Origin: Myxococcus eversor
Lineage (GTDB): Bacteria; Myxococcota; Myxococcia; Myxococcales; Myxococcaceae
Direction: 5' to 3'
Assembly (NCBI RefSeq): GCF_010894455.1
Contig: NZ_JAAIXY010000014.1
Span: 231,451-295,450, forward strand
Length of the DNA stretch: 64,000 bases
Part shown: piece after piece, positions 43,693 to 52,473 of the stretch
How the letters are laid out: the number at the start of each line of letters is the position of its first letter
Numbering within the stretch: position 1 is the first letter of the stretch
Made by a program: the position numbers and the translations under genes
Notes under the pieces: model-generated
What the model was told of the DNA's origin: nothing
Databases searched by the model: none
The model's input: only the letters and a program-made list of their open reading frames with translations

Positions 43693-46600
43693 ATGTCCGT
43701 CCTTTCCATCGGCAACATCGAGAAGCTCCGAGCCCTCGCGGCCAGCCCCCGGGTGCTGCTGCTCGGCGGCGCTCGCGCCTCGGCCGCAAGTCGCGTCACC
43801 GCGTTCGAGCCGGGCACCAACAAGGTGCTGTGGAGCACCGAGCTCCCCTCCGCCGTCAACGCCCTGGCCCTGTCGGGTGAGCGCTTCGCCGCCGCCTGCG
43901 CGGACGGCACGCTGCGCTTCGGCACCCACGCCGACGGCAACGTGCAGTGGAAGCTCGAGGGCGTGCACCCTGGCGGTGTCACCGCGCTCGCCTCCAGCCC
44001 GGACGGCAAGGTGCTCTTCAGCGCGGGCGCGGATGGCGTCGTGCGCGGCTGGGAGTGGGACTCCACGCGCAAGCTGCACGAGTGGAAGGCGTCACCCCAG
44101 CCGCTGCGCGCCGTGGCGGTGGACCCGTCCGGGACGTATGTCGCGACCTCGGGTGACGACGGCGTGGTGCGCTCCTTCACGCGCGCCTCCGGTGAGCGCC
44201 GGGACATGGTGGGCCACGAGGGCGCGGTGCGCGCGCTGGCCTTCACGCCTCGCGACGGTCGGCTCGTCTCCGGTGGCGACGACGGCAAGCTGCGCCTCTG
44301 GTACCTGGTGGGCGCGGTGGAGTTCGAGGTGCGCGGCGACAAGGACTCCGGCCACGCCGGCTCCGTGCTCACCCTGCTCTTCCCGCCCACGCCCGCGACG
44401 AAGGACGACGAGGAGCCGGCGGACCGCATCTGGTCCGCGGGCAGCGACGGCAAGGTGAAGGTGTGGCGGGTGGACGAGCGCCGCAAGCCGCGCACGTTCG
44501 ACTGCGGCAGCAAGCCTGTGAACGCGCTGGCCTTCATGCCGCCCGCGAACCCTCGCGCGGCGCGCACGGCGCTGGGCTCCGTCTTCACCGCGAGCGACGA
44601 CCGGCGCGTGCTCCGCTTCGGCATCGAGACGGACGGCAAGCCGGGCAATGACCAGGACACCTCGGTGCACGGCCTGGACCTGCTCACGGAGTCGGTGAAG
44701 GCGGCCCGTCCCAAGCGCGAGGCCGCCGTGCGCGAGGCCGCCGCGCTGGACGAGCCGGAGGCGTTGGAGTTCGTGCTCCAGGTGCTCGGCTCGGACAAGG
44801 AGGCGGAGGTGCGTCGCCTCGCCGCCCGCGAGCTGGGCGCCAGGGGCCGCATCGCCGCGCGCCCCAAGCTGCGTGAGCGCCTCAACGACGACCACCCCCA
44901 GGTGCGTGAAGAGGCCCTCAAGGCGCTCGACGTGCTGGAGACGGAGTCGCCCCTGGCCGCGCCCCGCGCCGCGCTGGACTCGCGCTTCGTGGACATGCGC
45001 GTTGCGGGCCTGCATCGGCTCGCGAAGCTGGGAGGCACGTCTCCGCTGGTGCCCGGCCTCATCGCCGGCAAGCTGAGTGAGACCGAGGCCGCCGTGGGCC
45101 TGGCCGCCCTGGACGCGCTCTCCGAGGTGACGCCGGGCGGCAACACCGAGCCTTTGCGCACCGCCTTCGAGCGCGGGCCCGCGCGGCTTCGCGTGGAGGT
45201 GCTCATCCGCGCCGCGGGAGCGGGCCTCCTGGGTCATGCGCAGTTGCAGCCGCTGGTGGCTCGGGCGCTGGACGATGCGGACGCGGACGTGCGCCGCGTG
45301 GCCTTCACCATCCGCGTGCTGGAGCGCCGGGCCCTGGCCCACGCGCTGGAAGCCCGCGACGAGGACTTCGCCCGCTCCGTCAAGGACGTGGCCCGGCGAC
45401 TCGTCGCTCGCACGCGCGGCCCGATTGGCGCCGCCCTGACCATCACCGACGCGGACGTGCAGGCCGCTCGCGACACCCTGCCCGCGCAGGGCGCTGTGGG
45501 TGGCGCGCTGGCGGAGAGCGATTTGGAGCCGCTGCTCGCCGCCATGGCCTGCCGCACTCCGGACACCGCCGTGCGCGGTGCTCGCGGCCTCGCGCAGCTG
45601 GGTGACGCCCGGGCACTGGGCGCGCTGTTGCAGCTCTCCCGTGAGCCGGAAGCCCCCATCCGTCGTCAGGCCGCCGCCGCCCTCCAGGCGCTCCAGGACG
45701 CCCGCGCTCGCGAGCGGCTGGTGTGGATGCTGGATGACGAGGACGCGGACGTGCGCGCCGCCGCGCTGGACGCGGTGGTGACGCTGGACGTGGAGGCGCC
45801 GCTGTCCTCCGCCGAGGCGGCGCTGCGCTCCGGCCACGAGGACGTGCGTGTGCGCGGCCTGGACCGACTGGTGAAGCTGGGCGCGGCGACGCAGGGCGCG
45901 GAGCCGCTGCTCGGTGACGCGCTGGAGGACGAGTCCGCCAAGGTGCGCGGCGAGGCCTTCCGCACGCTGTGGGCGTGGAACGAGAAGGTGCCGGAGAAGG
46001 CGTTGGACCGCGCGCTCGCCGGCCGCTTCCCGGACCTGCGCGGCCGCGCGGTGGAAGTCCTCTCGCAGCGCGGCACCGAGGGCTGGGCGCAAGAGCGCCT
46101 GAAGAAGACCGTGGAGGACCGCGACGCGGGCGTGGCCACCGCCGCGTACGAGGCGTGGGTGAAGCTGGTCGGCAAGGAGAAGCCGGAGCCGCACCTGGCG
46201 GCCCTCGCGTCCACGCACCCGTCGGTGCGCGTGCTGGGTGCCAAGGGCTCCGTGCACGCCCCGGTGGAGACGCTGCGCTCGCCGCTGCTCAAGCGCGTGC
46301 AGGACGAAGAGGTGGTCGTCGCCGTCGCCGCGCTGGAGGCGCTGGACAAGCTGGTGCCCGGGGAGAACGGGCCGCTGCTCGCGGGCATCGCCGCCGGTGA
46401 GTTGCAGGTGCGCGTGCGGGCCGCGGAGCTGCTCGCCCCGCGCGGCGCCGAGGACATCATCGAGCCGATGCGCGGGCTCATCACCGACAAGGACCTGGAG
46501 CGGCTCTACACTCCGGCGTACCTCATCCCGCTGCGCATCCGCGCCGCGCGCGCGCTGGCGTCGCTGGGCTCGCGTCGGCTGCTGACGTTCTTCGCCACCG

Positions 46601-49600
46601 TGCTGGTGCCCAGCGAGCTGGGCGACCTCCAGGAGCAGGGCGCGCGCGGCCTCGCCACCGCCGGCCGTCGCGGCGACGAGGGCTTCCTGCTGGACACGCT
46701 GGGCCACGCCAACGTGGCGGTGCGCTCGTGGGGCGCGGATGGCCTGTCGCGCCTGGGTGACGCGCGCGCGCTGCCCGTGCTCACCGGCAACCTGCGCCAT
46801 GAGCACCTGCCCATCCGCCTGGGCGCCATCCTCTCCTTCGCGGCCCTGGGCCCCGAGGGCGACGGTGGTCTCCTGCATGGCCTGGAGGACCGCGCCCGCG
46901 AGGTGCAGGAGATGGTGTTCGCCATCGTCCTCGCCCGTGACTTGCGCGCCAGCCGTCGAGGCGAGCCGCCCGACCTGCTCGCCAGCGCCCTGTCCAGCGG
47001 CAGGCCGGAGGTGCGCTACGCCGCGGCCCGCGCGCTGGAGCTGCGCACGGAGACGGACGCGTACCGCGCCAACCTCGTCGAGGGACTGCTGCCGCCGCGC
47101 CCGGAGAAGGCCGGCGACATGAAGGAGTGGCCCGCCGAGGAGGAGCGCGCGAAGCGCATGGTGGGGCTCGCCGAGGCCCTGTCCAGCGAGCAGCCCGAGC
47201 AGCGCTACGCGGCGGCCCAGGTGCTGCTGCTGCGCAACAAGCCGCTCGACTACTTCCGCGAGGCCCAGAAGGTCGCCCGTCCGCGCACGCTGGAGGCCCC
47301 GTGGAAGCCGGAGACGGCCCCTGGTACCTCGCCCGTGCAGGCCCAGGGCAAGAGCTGGCTGCGTCGGCTCTTCTCGGCGGTGAAGCCGGGGACGCCGGGC
47401 GCCTCGCCGGAGGCCGCCGCCAGCGCGGAGCGACAGCACCTGCGTCGGCTCGCCTTCGGCGCGTACGTGGGTCTGCTGCGGCAGGTGTCCGCGGGTGACG
47501 ACGAGAGCCACCGCGTCCGCCGCGACGCCGTGGACCGCGTGGTGAAGCTCACGCTGGAGGGCTTCGCCGGGACTCCCGCCGCCGTCGCCGCGCTGCTGCG
47601 CGCGCTGGAGGACCCGCACCAGTTGGTGCGCAAGGCGGCGCTCACGGGGCTCAAGGAGCTGTTCCCCGCGGGCAGCGATGAGCCGTTGTCGCTCGCCCTC
47701 GCCTCGCTGGCGCCGGACGTGGCGCGCGCGGCGCTGGACGAACTGGCCGAGCGCGGTGACGCCGCGAAGCCGCGCATCACCGCCGCGCTCAACTCGCCGC
47801 TGCCGGACGTGCGTCGCTACGCCTTCGAGCTGCTGGAGAAGCTCAGCCCGGCCGGAAGCCTGGAGCCGCTGCTGGCCGCGCTGGGCAGTGAGCACGCGGA
47901 CCTGCGTGTCGGGGTGATTGAGCGGCTGGCCGGCGCCAACGACTCGCGTGTCACCGAGGCGCTGGGTCGGGCCATGGCCAGCGAGCACGAGGACCTGCGC
48001 CTGCGCGCCTCGGAGCTGTTGGCGTGGCGCGGAGATGACCGCGCGGTGGAGGTGCTGGCCTCCTTCCTGCGCTCGGAGACGTCGGCCGTGGCGAAGCGCG
48101 CATCGGAGGCGCTGGCACGGCTGGGCACGCCCTCCGCCGTGAGCGCCCTGGCCGCGCGCGTGGCCGTCGCCACGGACGTGAACGAGCGGCTGCGTCTGGT
48201 GGCCGCGCTGGGACAGACGAAGCGCGCGGAGGCACTGGATGTGCTCGCGCGACGGAGCCTGGAGGACGACACGAGCTCGGTGCGCGTCGCGTGTGTGGCC
48301 GCCGCGATGAACATCGCGGGCCCCCCGGACGTGAAGAAGCGGGACGCGGCGCTCGCGGTGCGCTTCCTCCGCTCGCCGGTGAAGTCCAACGATGTGGCGG
48401 TGCGGCTGGCGGCCCTGAAGGAGCTGGAGCACGGCACGGAGGCCGGTCAGGCCGAGCTGCTCGTGGGCCTGTTCTCGGACCGGGACGTGGCGGTGCGCGC
48501 GGCGGCGGTGGAGCTGTACTCCAAGCGCGTCATCGAGCACGGCATCCCCGTGGCTCCGCTGGAGGACGTGCTGCGCGGCGGGACGCGCGAGCTGATGCTC
48601 CCGGCCGCCGAGGGCGTGGCGCACCTGCGCGGAGTCAGCGCGCTGCGGCCCCTGCTGCTGTACTCCCGCGCCGGTGAGGATGGGCAGCGCGAGCGCGCCC
48701 TGCTCGCCCTGGGCACGCTGGGTGACCCGCGCGCGCTGAGCGAGCTGGAGACGGTGGCCGCTGGCGGTACGCCCGAGGCTCCCACCGAGCCGTCCATGGT
48801 GTGGGCGGCGTTGGAGGGCCTGGGTCGCCTCGCGGGCCGCCTGCCCGAGGGCGAGGAGCGCCGTCGCGTCGAGGAGAAGGTGGAGGCCGCCGCGGTGGAG
48901 GGCTCCACCTCCGAGCTGCAGGAAGCCGGCGTGAAGGGCCTTCGCGCCATCGGCGGAGAGCGTGCCCGCGTGAAGCTGGAGGCGCTGCTGCTCGACACGA
49001 GCACCCGCGACGAGGTGCGCATCACCATCGCCCAGGAGCTGGGCAAGCTGAAGGACGTGGAGGCGGAGGCCACGCTGGCCACCATCCTCGACGACGGCGA
49101 CGAGGACCTGCGTCAGGAAGCGCGCAAGGCGCTGGACGCGCTCTTCCCGAAGGAGCGCACCCGCGTCGAGTTCCTCGCCGTGGCCAGCATCAACGAGGAC
49201 ATCTCCGAGCCCGCCGCGGCGTACCTGTCGCGCGAGGGTGACCCGGCGCTGCTCGTGCCCCGTCTGGCCACGCTGACCAACGAGGAGCTGCGGCTGCGAC
49301 TGCGCCGGGGACTCGCCCGCCGTGGCGCGCTGCCCGTGCCGGAGACGGTGGCCCTGCTCGCCAACGACAAGCCGGAGGCACGGCAGGAAGCCGCGCTGCT
49401 GGTGGGCACGTGGACCGGTGAGGCGCGTCAGGCCGGTCAGGTGGACGTCGCCGCGCTGTCCCGCGCGCTGGTGACGGCCGAGCGGAAGACGGCGGCCGAC
49501 TGGACGGCTTCACCTCCGGGCAAGAAGCGCGAGGCGCTGGCCACCGCGTGGGAGCGACTGTTGTGGGCGGGCTCACGACTGGGCGCGGCCAGCCTGGCGG

Positions 49601-50223
49601 ACTCCGCGCGAGCCCTCCTCCAGGGCGGCGAGACGGCGTCTCCGGCCACCGTGCGTCAGGAGGCGGCGCGAGTGCTGTCTCGACTGGGCACGGCGGGCGC
49701 GACGCTCAAGCTCGTGGGCCAGGACTCAGGCGCCGTGCTGACCAACACCAAGGAACTCGCGGCGTCGGCCGAGGCGCTCAAGGGCGCGCTGGTGGACCCG
49801 GATGCCCGGGTGCGCTCGGCGGCGGCGGATGCGCTGGCGCGACTGGCGCCGGAGAAGGCCGCGACGTGGGCGCTGGAGGTGAAGCCCTTCGACCCGGTGG
49901 CCCTGGGCCCCACGGGCGCGCAGGTGCCCGCCGAGGCACTCGTCACCTCCGAGGGCCGTCGCCTCGCCGAGCCCGCGCTGCTGGGCCACGGAAACATCGC
50001 CCCGCTGAAGGCGTTGGCGCAGAATGCGAAGCCGGAGTTGAAGCAGGAAGCGTGGGCCGGCCTGGGTCGGCTCGGGAGTGACGAGGCGGCGAAGCTGCTG
50101 CACGAGGCCGCCTTCGACAAGTCTCAGTCCGTGGAGCTGCGCAAGGCCGCGTGGCGCGCCCACAAACGTGCACGTCGCGCCGTCGAGCGTGCGCGGAACC
50201 GGAAGGAAGGAACCCCGTCGTGA
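43693..50223 (+). CDS. Giant WD40 + HEAT-repeat protein of the retron-linked block
   Basis: A 2176-residue protein. Residues about 30-320 form a WD40-like propeller (VTALASSPDGKVLFSAGADG, VRALAFTPRDGRLVSGGDDG, KVKVWRVDERRK). From about 330 to the end, HEAT/ARM-type repeats dominate, each with D-VR-AA--AL--L patterns (DADVRRVAFTIRVL, EDADVRAAALDAVVTLD). The array is broken by a Gly/Pro-rich linker near 1225. No catalytic site is seen. It is expected to be a scaffold or sensor. Upstream gap 41 bases; downstream GTGA overlap with the SWIM-WGR gene, so they are coupled. I recall this as the ARM partner of type XIII retrons. Confidence 0.85.
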   Translation: MSVLSIGNIEKLRALAASPRVLLLGGARASAASRVTAFEPGTNKVLWSTELPSAVNALALSGERFAAACADGTLRFGTHADGNVQWKLEGVHPGGVTALASSPDGKVLFSAGADGVVRGWEWDSTRKLHEWKASPQPLRAVAVDPSGTYVATSGDDGVVRSFTRASGERRDMVGHEGAVRALAFTPRDGRLVSGGDDGKLRLWYLVGAVEFEVRGDKDSGHAGSVLTLLFPPTPATKDDEEPADRIWSAGSDGKVKVWRVDERRKPRTFDCGSKPVNALAFMPPANPRAARTALGSVFTASDDRRVLRFGIETDGKPGNDQDTSVHGLDLLTESVKAARPKREAAVREAAALDEPEALEFVLQVLGSDKEAEVRRLAARELGARGRIAARPKLRERLNDDHPQVREEALKALDVLETESPLAAPRAALDSRFVDMRVAGLHRLAKLGGTSPLVPGLIAGKLSETEAAVGLAALDALSEVTPGGNTEPLRTAFERGPARLRVEVLIRAAGAGLLGHAQLQPLVARALDDADADVRRVAFTIRVLERRALAHALEARDEDFARSVKDVARRLVARTRGPIGAALTITDADVQAARDTLPAQGAVGGALAESDLEPLLAAMACRTPDTAVRGARGLAQLGDARALGALLQLSREPEAPIRRQAAAALQALQDARARERLVWMLDDEDADVRAAALDAVVTLDVEAPLSSAEAALRSGHEDVRVRGLDRLVKLGAATQGAEPLLGDALEDESAKVRGEAFRTLWAWNEKVPEKALDRALAGRFPDLRGRAVEVLSQRGTEGWAQERLKKTVEDRDAGVATAAYEAWVKLVGKEKPEPHLAALASTHPSVRVLGAKGSVHAPVETLRSPLLKRVQDEEVVVAVAALEALDKLVPGENGPLLAGIAAGELQVRVRAAELLAPRGAEDIIEPMRGLITDKDLERLYTPAYLIPLRIRAARALASLGSRRLLTFFATVLVPSELGDLQEQGARGLATAGRRGDEGFLLDTLGHANVAVRSWGADGLSRLGDARALPVLTGNLRHEHLPIRLGAILSFAALGPEGDGGLLHGLEDRAREVQEMVFAIVLARDLRASRRGEPPDLLASALSSGRPEVRYAAARALELRTETDAYRANLVEGLLPPRPEKAGDMKEWPAEEERAKRMVGLAEALSSEQPEQRYAAAQVLLLRNKPLDYFREAQKVARPRTLEAPWKPETAPGTSPVQAQGKSWLRRLFSAVKPGTPGASPEAAASAERQHLRRLAFGAYVGLLRQVSAGDDESHRVRRDAVDRVVKLTLEGFAGTPAAVAALLRALEDPHQLVRKAALTGLKELFPAGSDEPLSLALASLAPDVARAALDELAERGDAAKPRITAALNSPLPDVRRYAFELLEKLSPAGSLEPLLAALGSEHADLRVGVIERLAGANDSRVTEALGRAMASEHEDLRLRASELLAWRGDDRAVEVLASFLRSETSAVAKRASEALARLGTPSAVSALAARVAVATDVNERLRLVAALGQTKRAEALDVLARRSLEDDTSSVRVACVAAAMNIAGPPDVKKRDAALAVRFLRSPVKSNDVAVRLAALKELEHGTEAGQAELLVGLFSDRDVAVRAAAVELYSKRVIEHGIPVAPLEDVLRGGTRELMLPAAEGVAHLRGVSALRPLLLYSRAGEDGQRERALLALGTLGDPRALSELETVAAGGTPEAPTEPSMVWAALEGLGRLAGRLPEGEERRRVEEKVEAAAVEGSTSELQEAGVKGLRAIGGERARVKLEALLLDTSTRDEVRITIAQELGKLKDVEAEATLATILDDGDEDLRQEARKALDALFPKERTRVEFLAVASINEDISEPAAAYLSREGDPALLVPRLATLTNEELRLRLRRGLARRGALPVPETVALLANDKPEARQEAALLVGTWTGEARQAGQVDVAALSRALVTAERKTAADWTASPPGKKREALATAWERLLWAGSRLGAASLADSARALLQGGETASPATVRQEAARVLSRLGTAGATLKLVGQDSGAVLTNTKELAASAEALKGALVDPDARVRSAAADALARLAPEKAATWALEVKPFDPVALGPTGAQVPAEALVTSEGRRLAEPALLGHGNIAPLKALAQNAKPELKQEAWAGLGRLGSDEAAKLLHEAAFDKSQSVELRKAAWRAHKRARRAVERARNRKEGTPS

Positions 50224-52064
50224 CGACCGCCACCCGGCACCCCGTCGAGCTTCGCTACGCCACCGCGAGCGACGTGGAGTCCACGTCCGACGCGTCCCGC
50301 GTGCTGCTGGCCCTGGAGGGCTCGCGCGGCACCGTGGGCGTGCGCGGAAGACTGAAGGACGCCGCCCTCTTCCGCGACGCGCTCACCGCCGCCTTCGGCA
50401 TCCTCTCCAGCGACTTGCGCTACCGGGGCAAGGACCGCACCGCGTACCTCGCCTACCTCATGTCCAAGGGGAAGCGGGCGAGCGCGCAAATCTGGGAGGC
50501 GCAGAAGGCGTTCCTCGACAACGCGCTCGACGGTGAGGAGAAGCAGGACGAGGTGCTCGACCCCGTCCTCACCGTGGACCCGGACAGCGTCTCACTGGAG
50601 GTCTTCTCCCGCGACGAGAGCGCCTACGCGCGCCTGTCCTTCGACAACAGCCTCTTCGAGGGCCGCGAGGCCGCGCACGGCTCCACCTTCCTGGACGTCC
50701 CGGCGAACCTCTCCACGAGGATGGACCGGCTGCGCACCTACCTGCCCGTGTCGCTGGAGGCCCACGTCGCCCTGCCCGCGAAGGCGGCCCGCGAGCCTCG
50801 CAATGTCGACGTGCCGCACGCCTGGCTGCGCGGCTTCCTCCAGGTGCAGTCCGCCGCCACGCTGCCGGCCAGCTCCTGCGTGCTGGCGCCCATCGACCTC
50901 TACAACCTCCTCTTCGCGCTGCGCACCCGCAAGGCGAAGAAGGCCCCGCGCGCGCTGCGCTTCGAGCTGGTCCCCGGCGCCGCGCCGCGTCTGGTGCTGG
51001 AGCCGTGGGAGCTGGTGCTGGAGTGCCATGGCGGCACGTACAACGGCACCGCGCCCGCCGTGGTGCGCACGTTCGGCCGTCAGCGTCTGGTCGCGCTCGC
51101 CCGGCTGTTGCCGCACGCGAAGTCGGTGCGTCTCCAGTTGATGGGCCCTGGCCTGCCGGTGTTCTGGGTCATCGACATGGGCGCGGCCACGCTGACGTTG
51201 GGCCTCACGGGCTGGACGGAGAGCGGCTGGTCCTCCGCGGCGGCCTTCGATGTCCTCATGCCCCGCGCGGTGCCGGACGGGCTCGCGGAGAAGCTGCGCA
51301 ACAAGCTGCGCGCGGACGGGCCCCTGCCCTTCGACACGCTCGTCGCGGGAGCGGACGGCGCATCGAAGGAGCACGTGCGCGCCGCGCTCCAGCTGGAGTG
51401 CCTGCGAGGCCGCATCCTCTTCGACGTCGCCAAGGGCCAGTACCGTCCCCGCGAGCTGATGGCGAAGCCAGTGGACGAGTCCGTCATCCGCTTCGGCAGC
51501 GAGCGCGAGGCGCGGGCCCACCGCCTGCTGGGTGACGGCGGCCCGGGCGCGGGCGAGGTGAAGCTGACGAAGGTGCACGAGCTCGTCGGAGAGGGCACCC
51601 GCATCCACGGCGAAGTGGTGGACCGAGAGGCGGTGCGCAGCTTCTTCCCGAGCTTCACGTTGGATTTGGAAGGCCGCGTGAAGGACGCGTCCTGCGGGTG
51701 TCCGCACTTCCGCCGCTCCGGCATGCGCGAGGGGCCTTGCGAGCATCAGCTCGCGCTGCGTCTGGCCTATGCGCGCCGCCGCGCCGAGGAAGAGGCGCTG
51801 CGCAAGACGCCCGAGGGTCGCAAGCTCATCCGCGCGGAGACTCGCTCGTATGTGCGGCGCGACGCGGAGAGCGGACAGGAGATGGTGTATCGCGTGTCAT
51901 TGGACGGCCAGGTCGTCGCCGTGGAATGGGGCCCTCGCACTGGCGAGGCGCGTCATCAGCGGCTCTGGTTCGACACGGACACGGAGGCGCGGACTGCATA
52001 TTTCACGCGCTTGGAGAAGCTTTCGGCTGAAGGCTACATCGACGCGGCATCGGCGTTGGTGTAA
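50220..52064 (+). CDS. SWIM zinc finger and WGR-domain protein (retron partner)
   Basis: A 614-residue protein. A SWIM-type zinc finger, CxC-x12-CxH, is formed by Cys492, Cys494, Cys507 and His509 (ASCGCPHFRRSGMREGPCEH). The C-terminus looks like a WGR domain, with VYRVSLDGQVVAVEWGPRTG followed by an acidic strand and a GY-type end (LSAEGYIDAASALV); WGR domains bind DNA 5' ends or nucleotides. The first 450 residues are of unknown fold. The GTG start overlaps the preceding stop (GTGA), with a strong GGAAGGAAGG site before it. The msr-msd locus begins about 80 bases downstream. It fits the 'WHSWIM' partner of type XIII retrons. Confidence 0.85.
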   Translation: MTTATRHPVELRYATASDVESTSDASRVLLALEGSRGTVGVRGRLKDAALFRDALTAAFGILSSDLRYRGKDRTAYLAYLMSKGKRASAQIWEAQKAFLDNALDGEEKQDEVLDPVLTVDPDSVSLEVFSRDESAYARLSFDNSLFEGREAAHGSTFLDVPANLSTRMDRLRTYLPVSLEAHVALPAKAAREPRNVDVPHAWLRGFLQVQSAATLPASSCVLAPIDLYNLLFALRTRKAKKAPRALRFELVPGAAPRLVLEPWELVLECHGGTYNGTAPAVVRTFGRQRLVALARLLPHAKSVRLQLMGPGLPVFWVIDMGAATLTLGLTGWTESGWSSAAAFDVLMPRAVPDGLAEKLRNKLRADGPLPFDTLVAGADGASKEHVRAALQLECLRGRILFDVAKGQYRPRELMAKPVDESVIRFGSEREARAHRLLGDGGPGAGEVKLTKVHELVGEGTRIHGEVVDREAVRSFFPSFTLDLEGRVKDASCGCPHFRRSGMREGPCEHQLALRLAYARRRAEEEALRKTPEGRKLIRAETRSYVRRDAESGQEMVYRVSLDGQVVAVEWGPRTGEARHQRLWFDTDTEARTAYFTRLEKLSAEGYIDAASALV

Positions 52065-52079
52065 ACCCCCACTCACGGC

Positions 52080-52102
52080 TCGGCCGCTCACGCAGCGGCC
52101 GA
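52080..52102 (+). terminator. GC-rich hairpin after the SWIM-WGR gene
   Basis: TCGGCCGCT (52080-52088) pairs perfectly with AGCGGCCGA (52094-52102) around a CACGC loop, 15 bases after the stop codon. There is no T-run, so it may act as a partial terminator, an attenuator or a 3' stabiliser that separates the protein message from the retron RNA. Confidence 0.55.
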
Positions 52103-52144
52103 AAGGGCAGGTGCGACGGAAGACACGATGAGACGCGCTTCACG

Positions 52145-52423
52145 CGCGAGCAGCCGAGAGAGGTCTGGAATTCATCAGCCTGAGCGCCTCGAGCGCGGGA
52201 GCGGCGTTGCGCCGCTCCGGTTGAAATGCAGGACACTCTCCGCAAGGTAGCCTGTTCTTGGCTCTCTCCCTCCTAGTCACTACGGCCGGGGTGGGCAGCG
52301 GAACCAACGACGCGACCGCCGTTTGCCCACCCCGGCCGTAGTGACTAGGAGGGGAGAGCCGGTGAGGCTACCGTGCACCAGGTAAGATGGTGGTGCTTTC
52401 CTGGCCTCCCTCGACTGCTCGCG
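52145..52423 (+). ncRNA. Retron msr-msd RNA locus (a1 ... a2)
   Basis: The a1 segment 52145-52168 pairs with a2 52400-52423: CGCGAGCAG/CTGCTCGCG at the outer end, then a GC-rich helix with three mismatches and a G-U pair. Wobble pairing continues inward to about 52180 and 52389. Inside a1 is TGAGC with a candidate branching G at 52184. A perfect 8-bp msr hairpin, GGAGCGGC-GTTGC-GCCGCTCC, lies at 52198-52218. By analogy with Mx162 (77-base RNA, 162-base DNA, short overlap), msr would be near 52165-52241 and msd near 52234-52395; these limits are inference. The RT gene starts 50 bases after a2. Confidence 0.85.
52246..52372. repeat. Long inverted repeat forming the msd stem
   Basis: Left arm 52260-52297 and right arm 52324-52360 are complementary over about 37 bp with one bulge/mismatch near the outer part; the inner 29-30 bp are perfect. 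The loop is 26 bases and has a further GCGG/CCGC pair. Toward the outside, GGTAGCCT (52246-52253) pairs with AGGCTACC (52365-52372) after an internal loop. This is the stable hairpin expected of myxobacterial msDNA. Confidence 0.92.
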
Positions 52424-52473
52424 ATGACTGCCCGCCTCGTCCGACGCCGACGCGCCCCCTCGAGGTTCTTGAA

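Noticed and set aside
44092..48624. Antisense open frame of about 1510 codons opposite the WD40-HEAT gene
   Set aside because: It is a product of the extreme third-position G/C bias of the real gene. It is rich in Arg/His/Gln, has no fold-like pattern and lies wholly within a better gene.
52387..52473. Longer reverse transcriptase starting at ATG 52387
   Set aside because: The first 29 codons overlap the a2 repeat and msd end, have no ribosome-binding site, and would exceed the 485-residue length recalled for Mx162.
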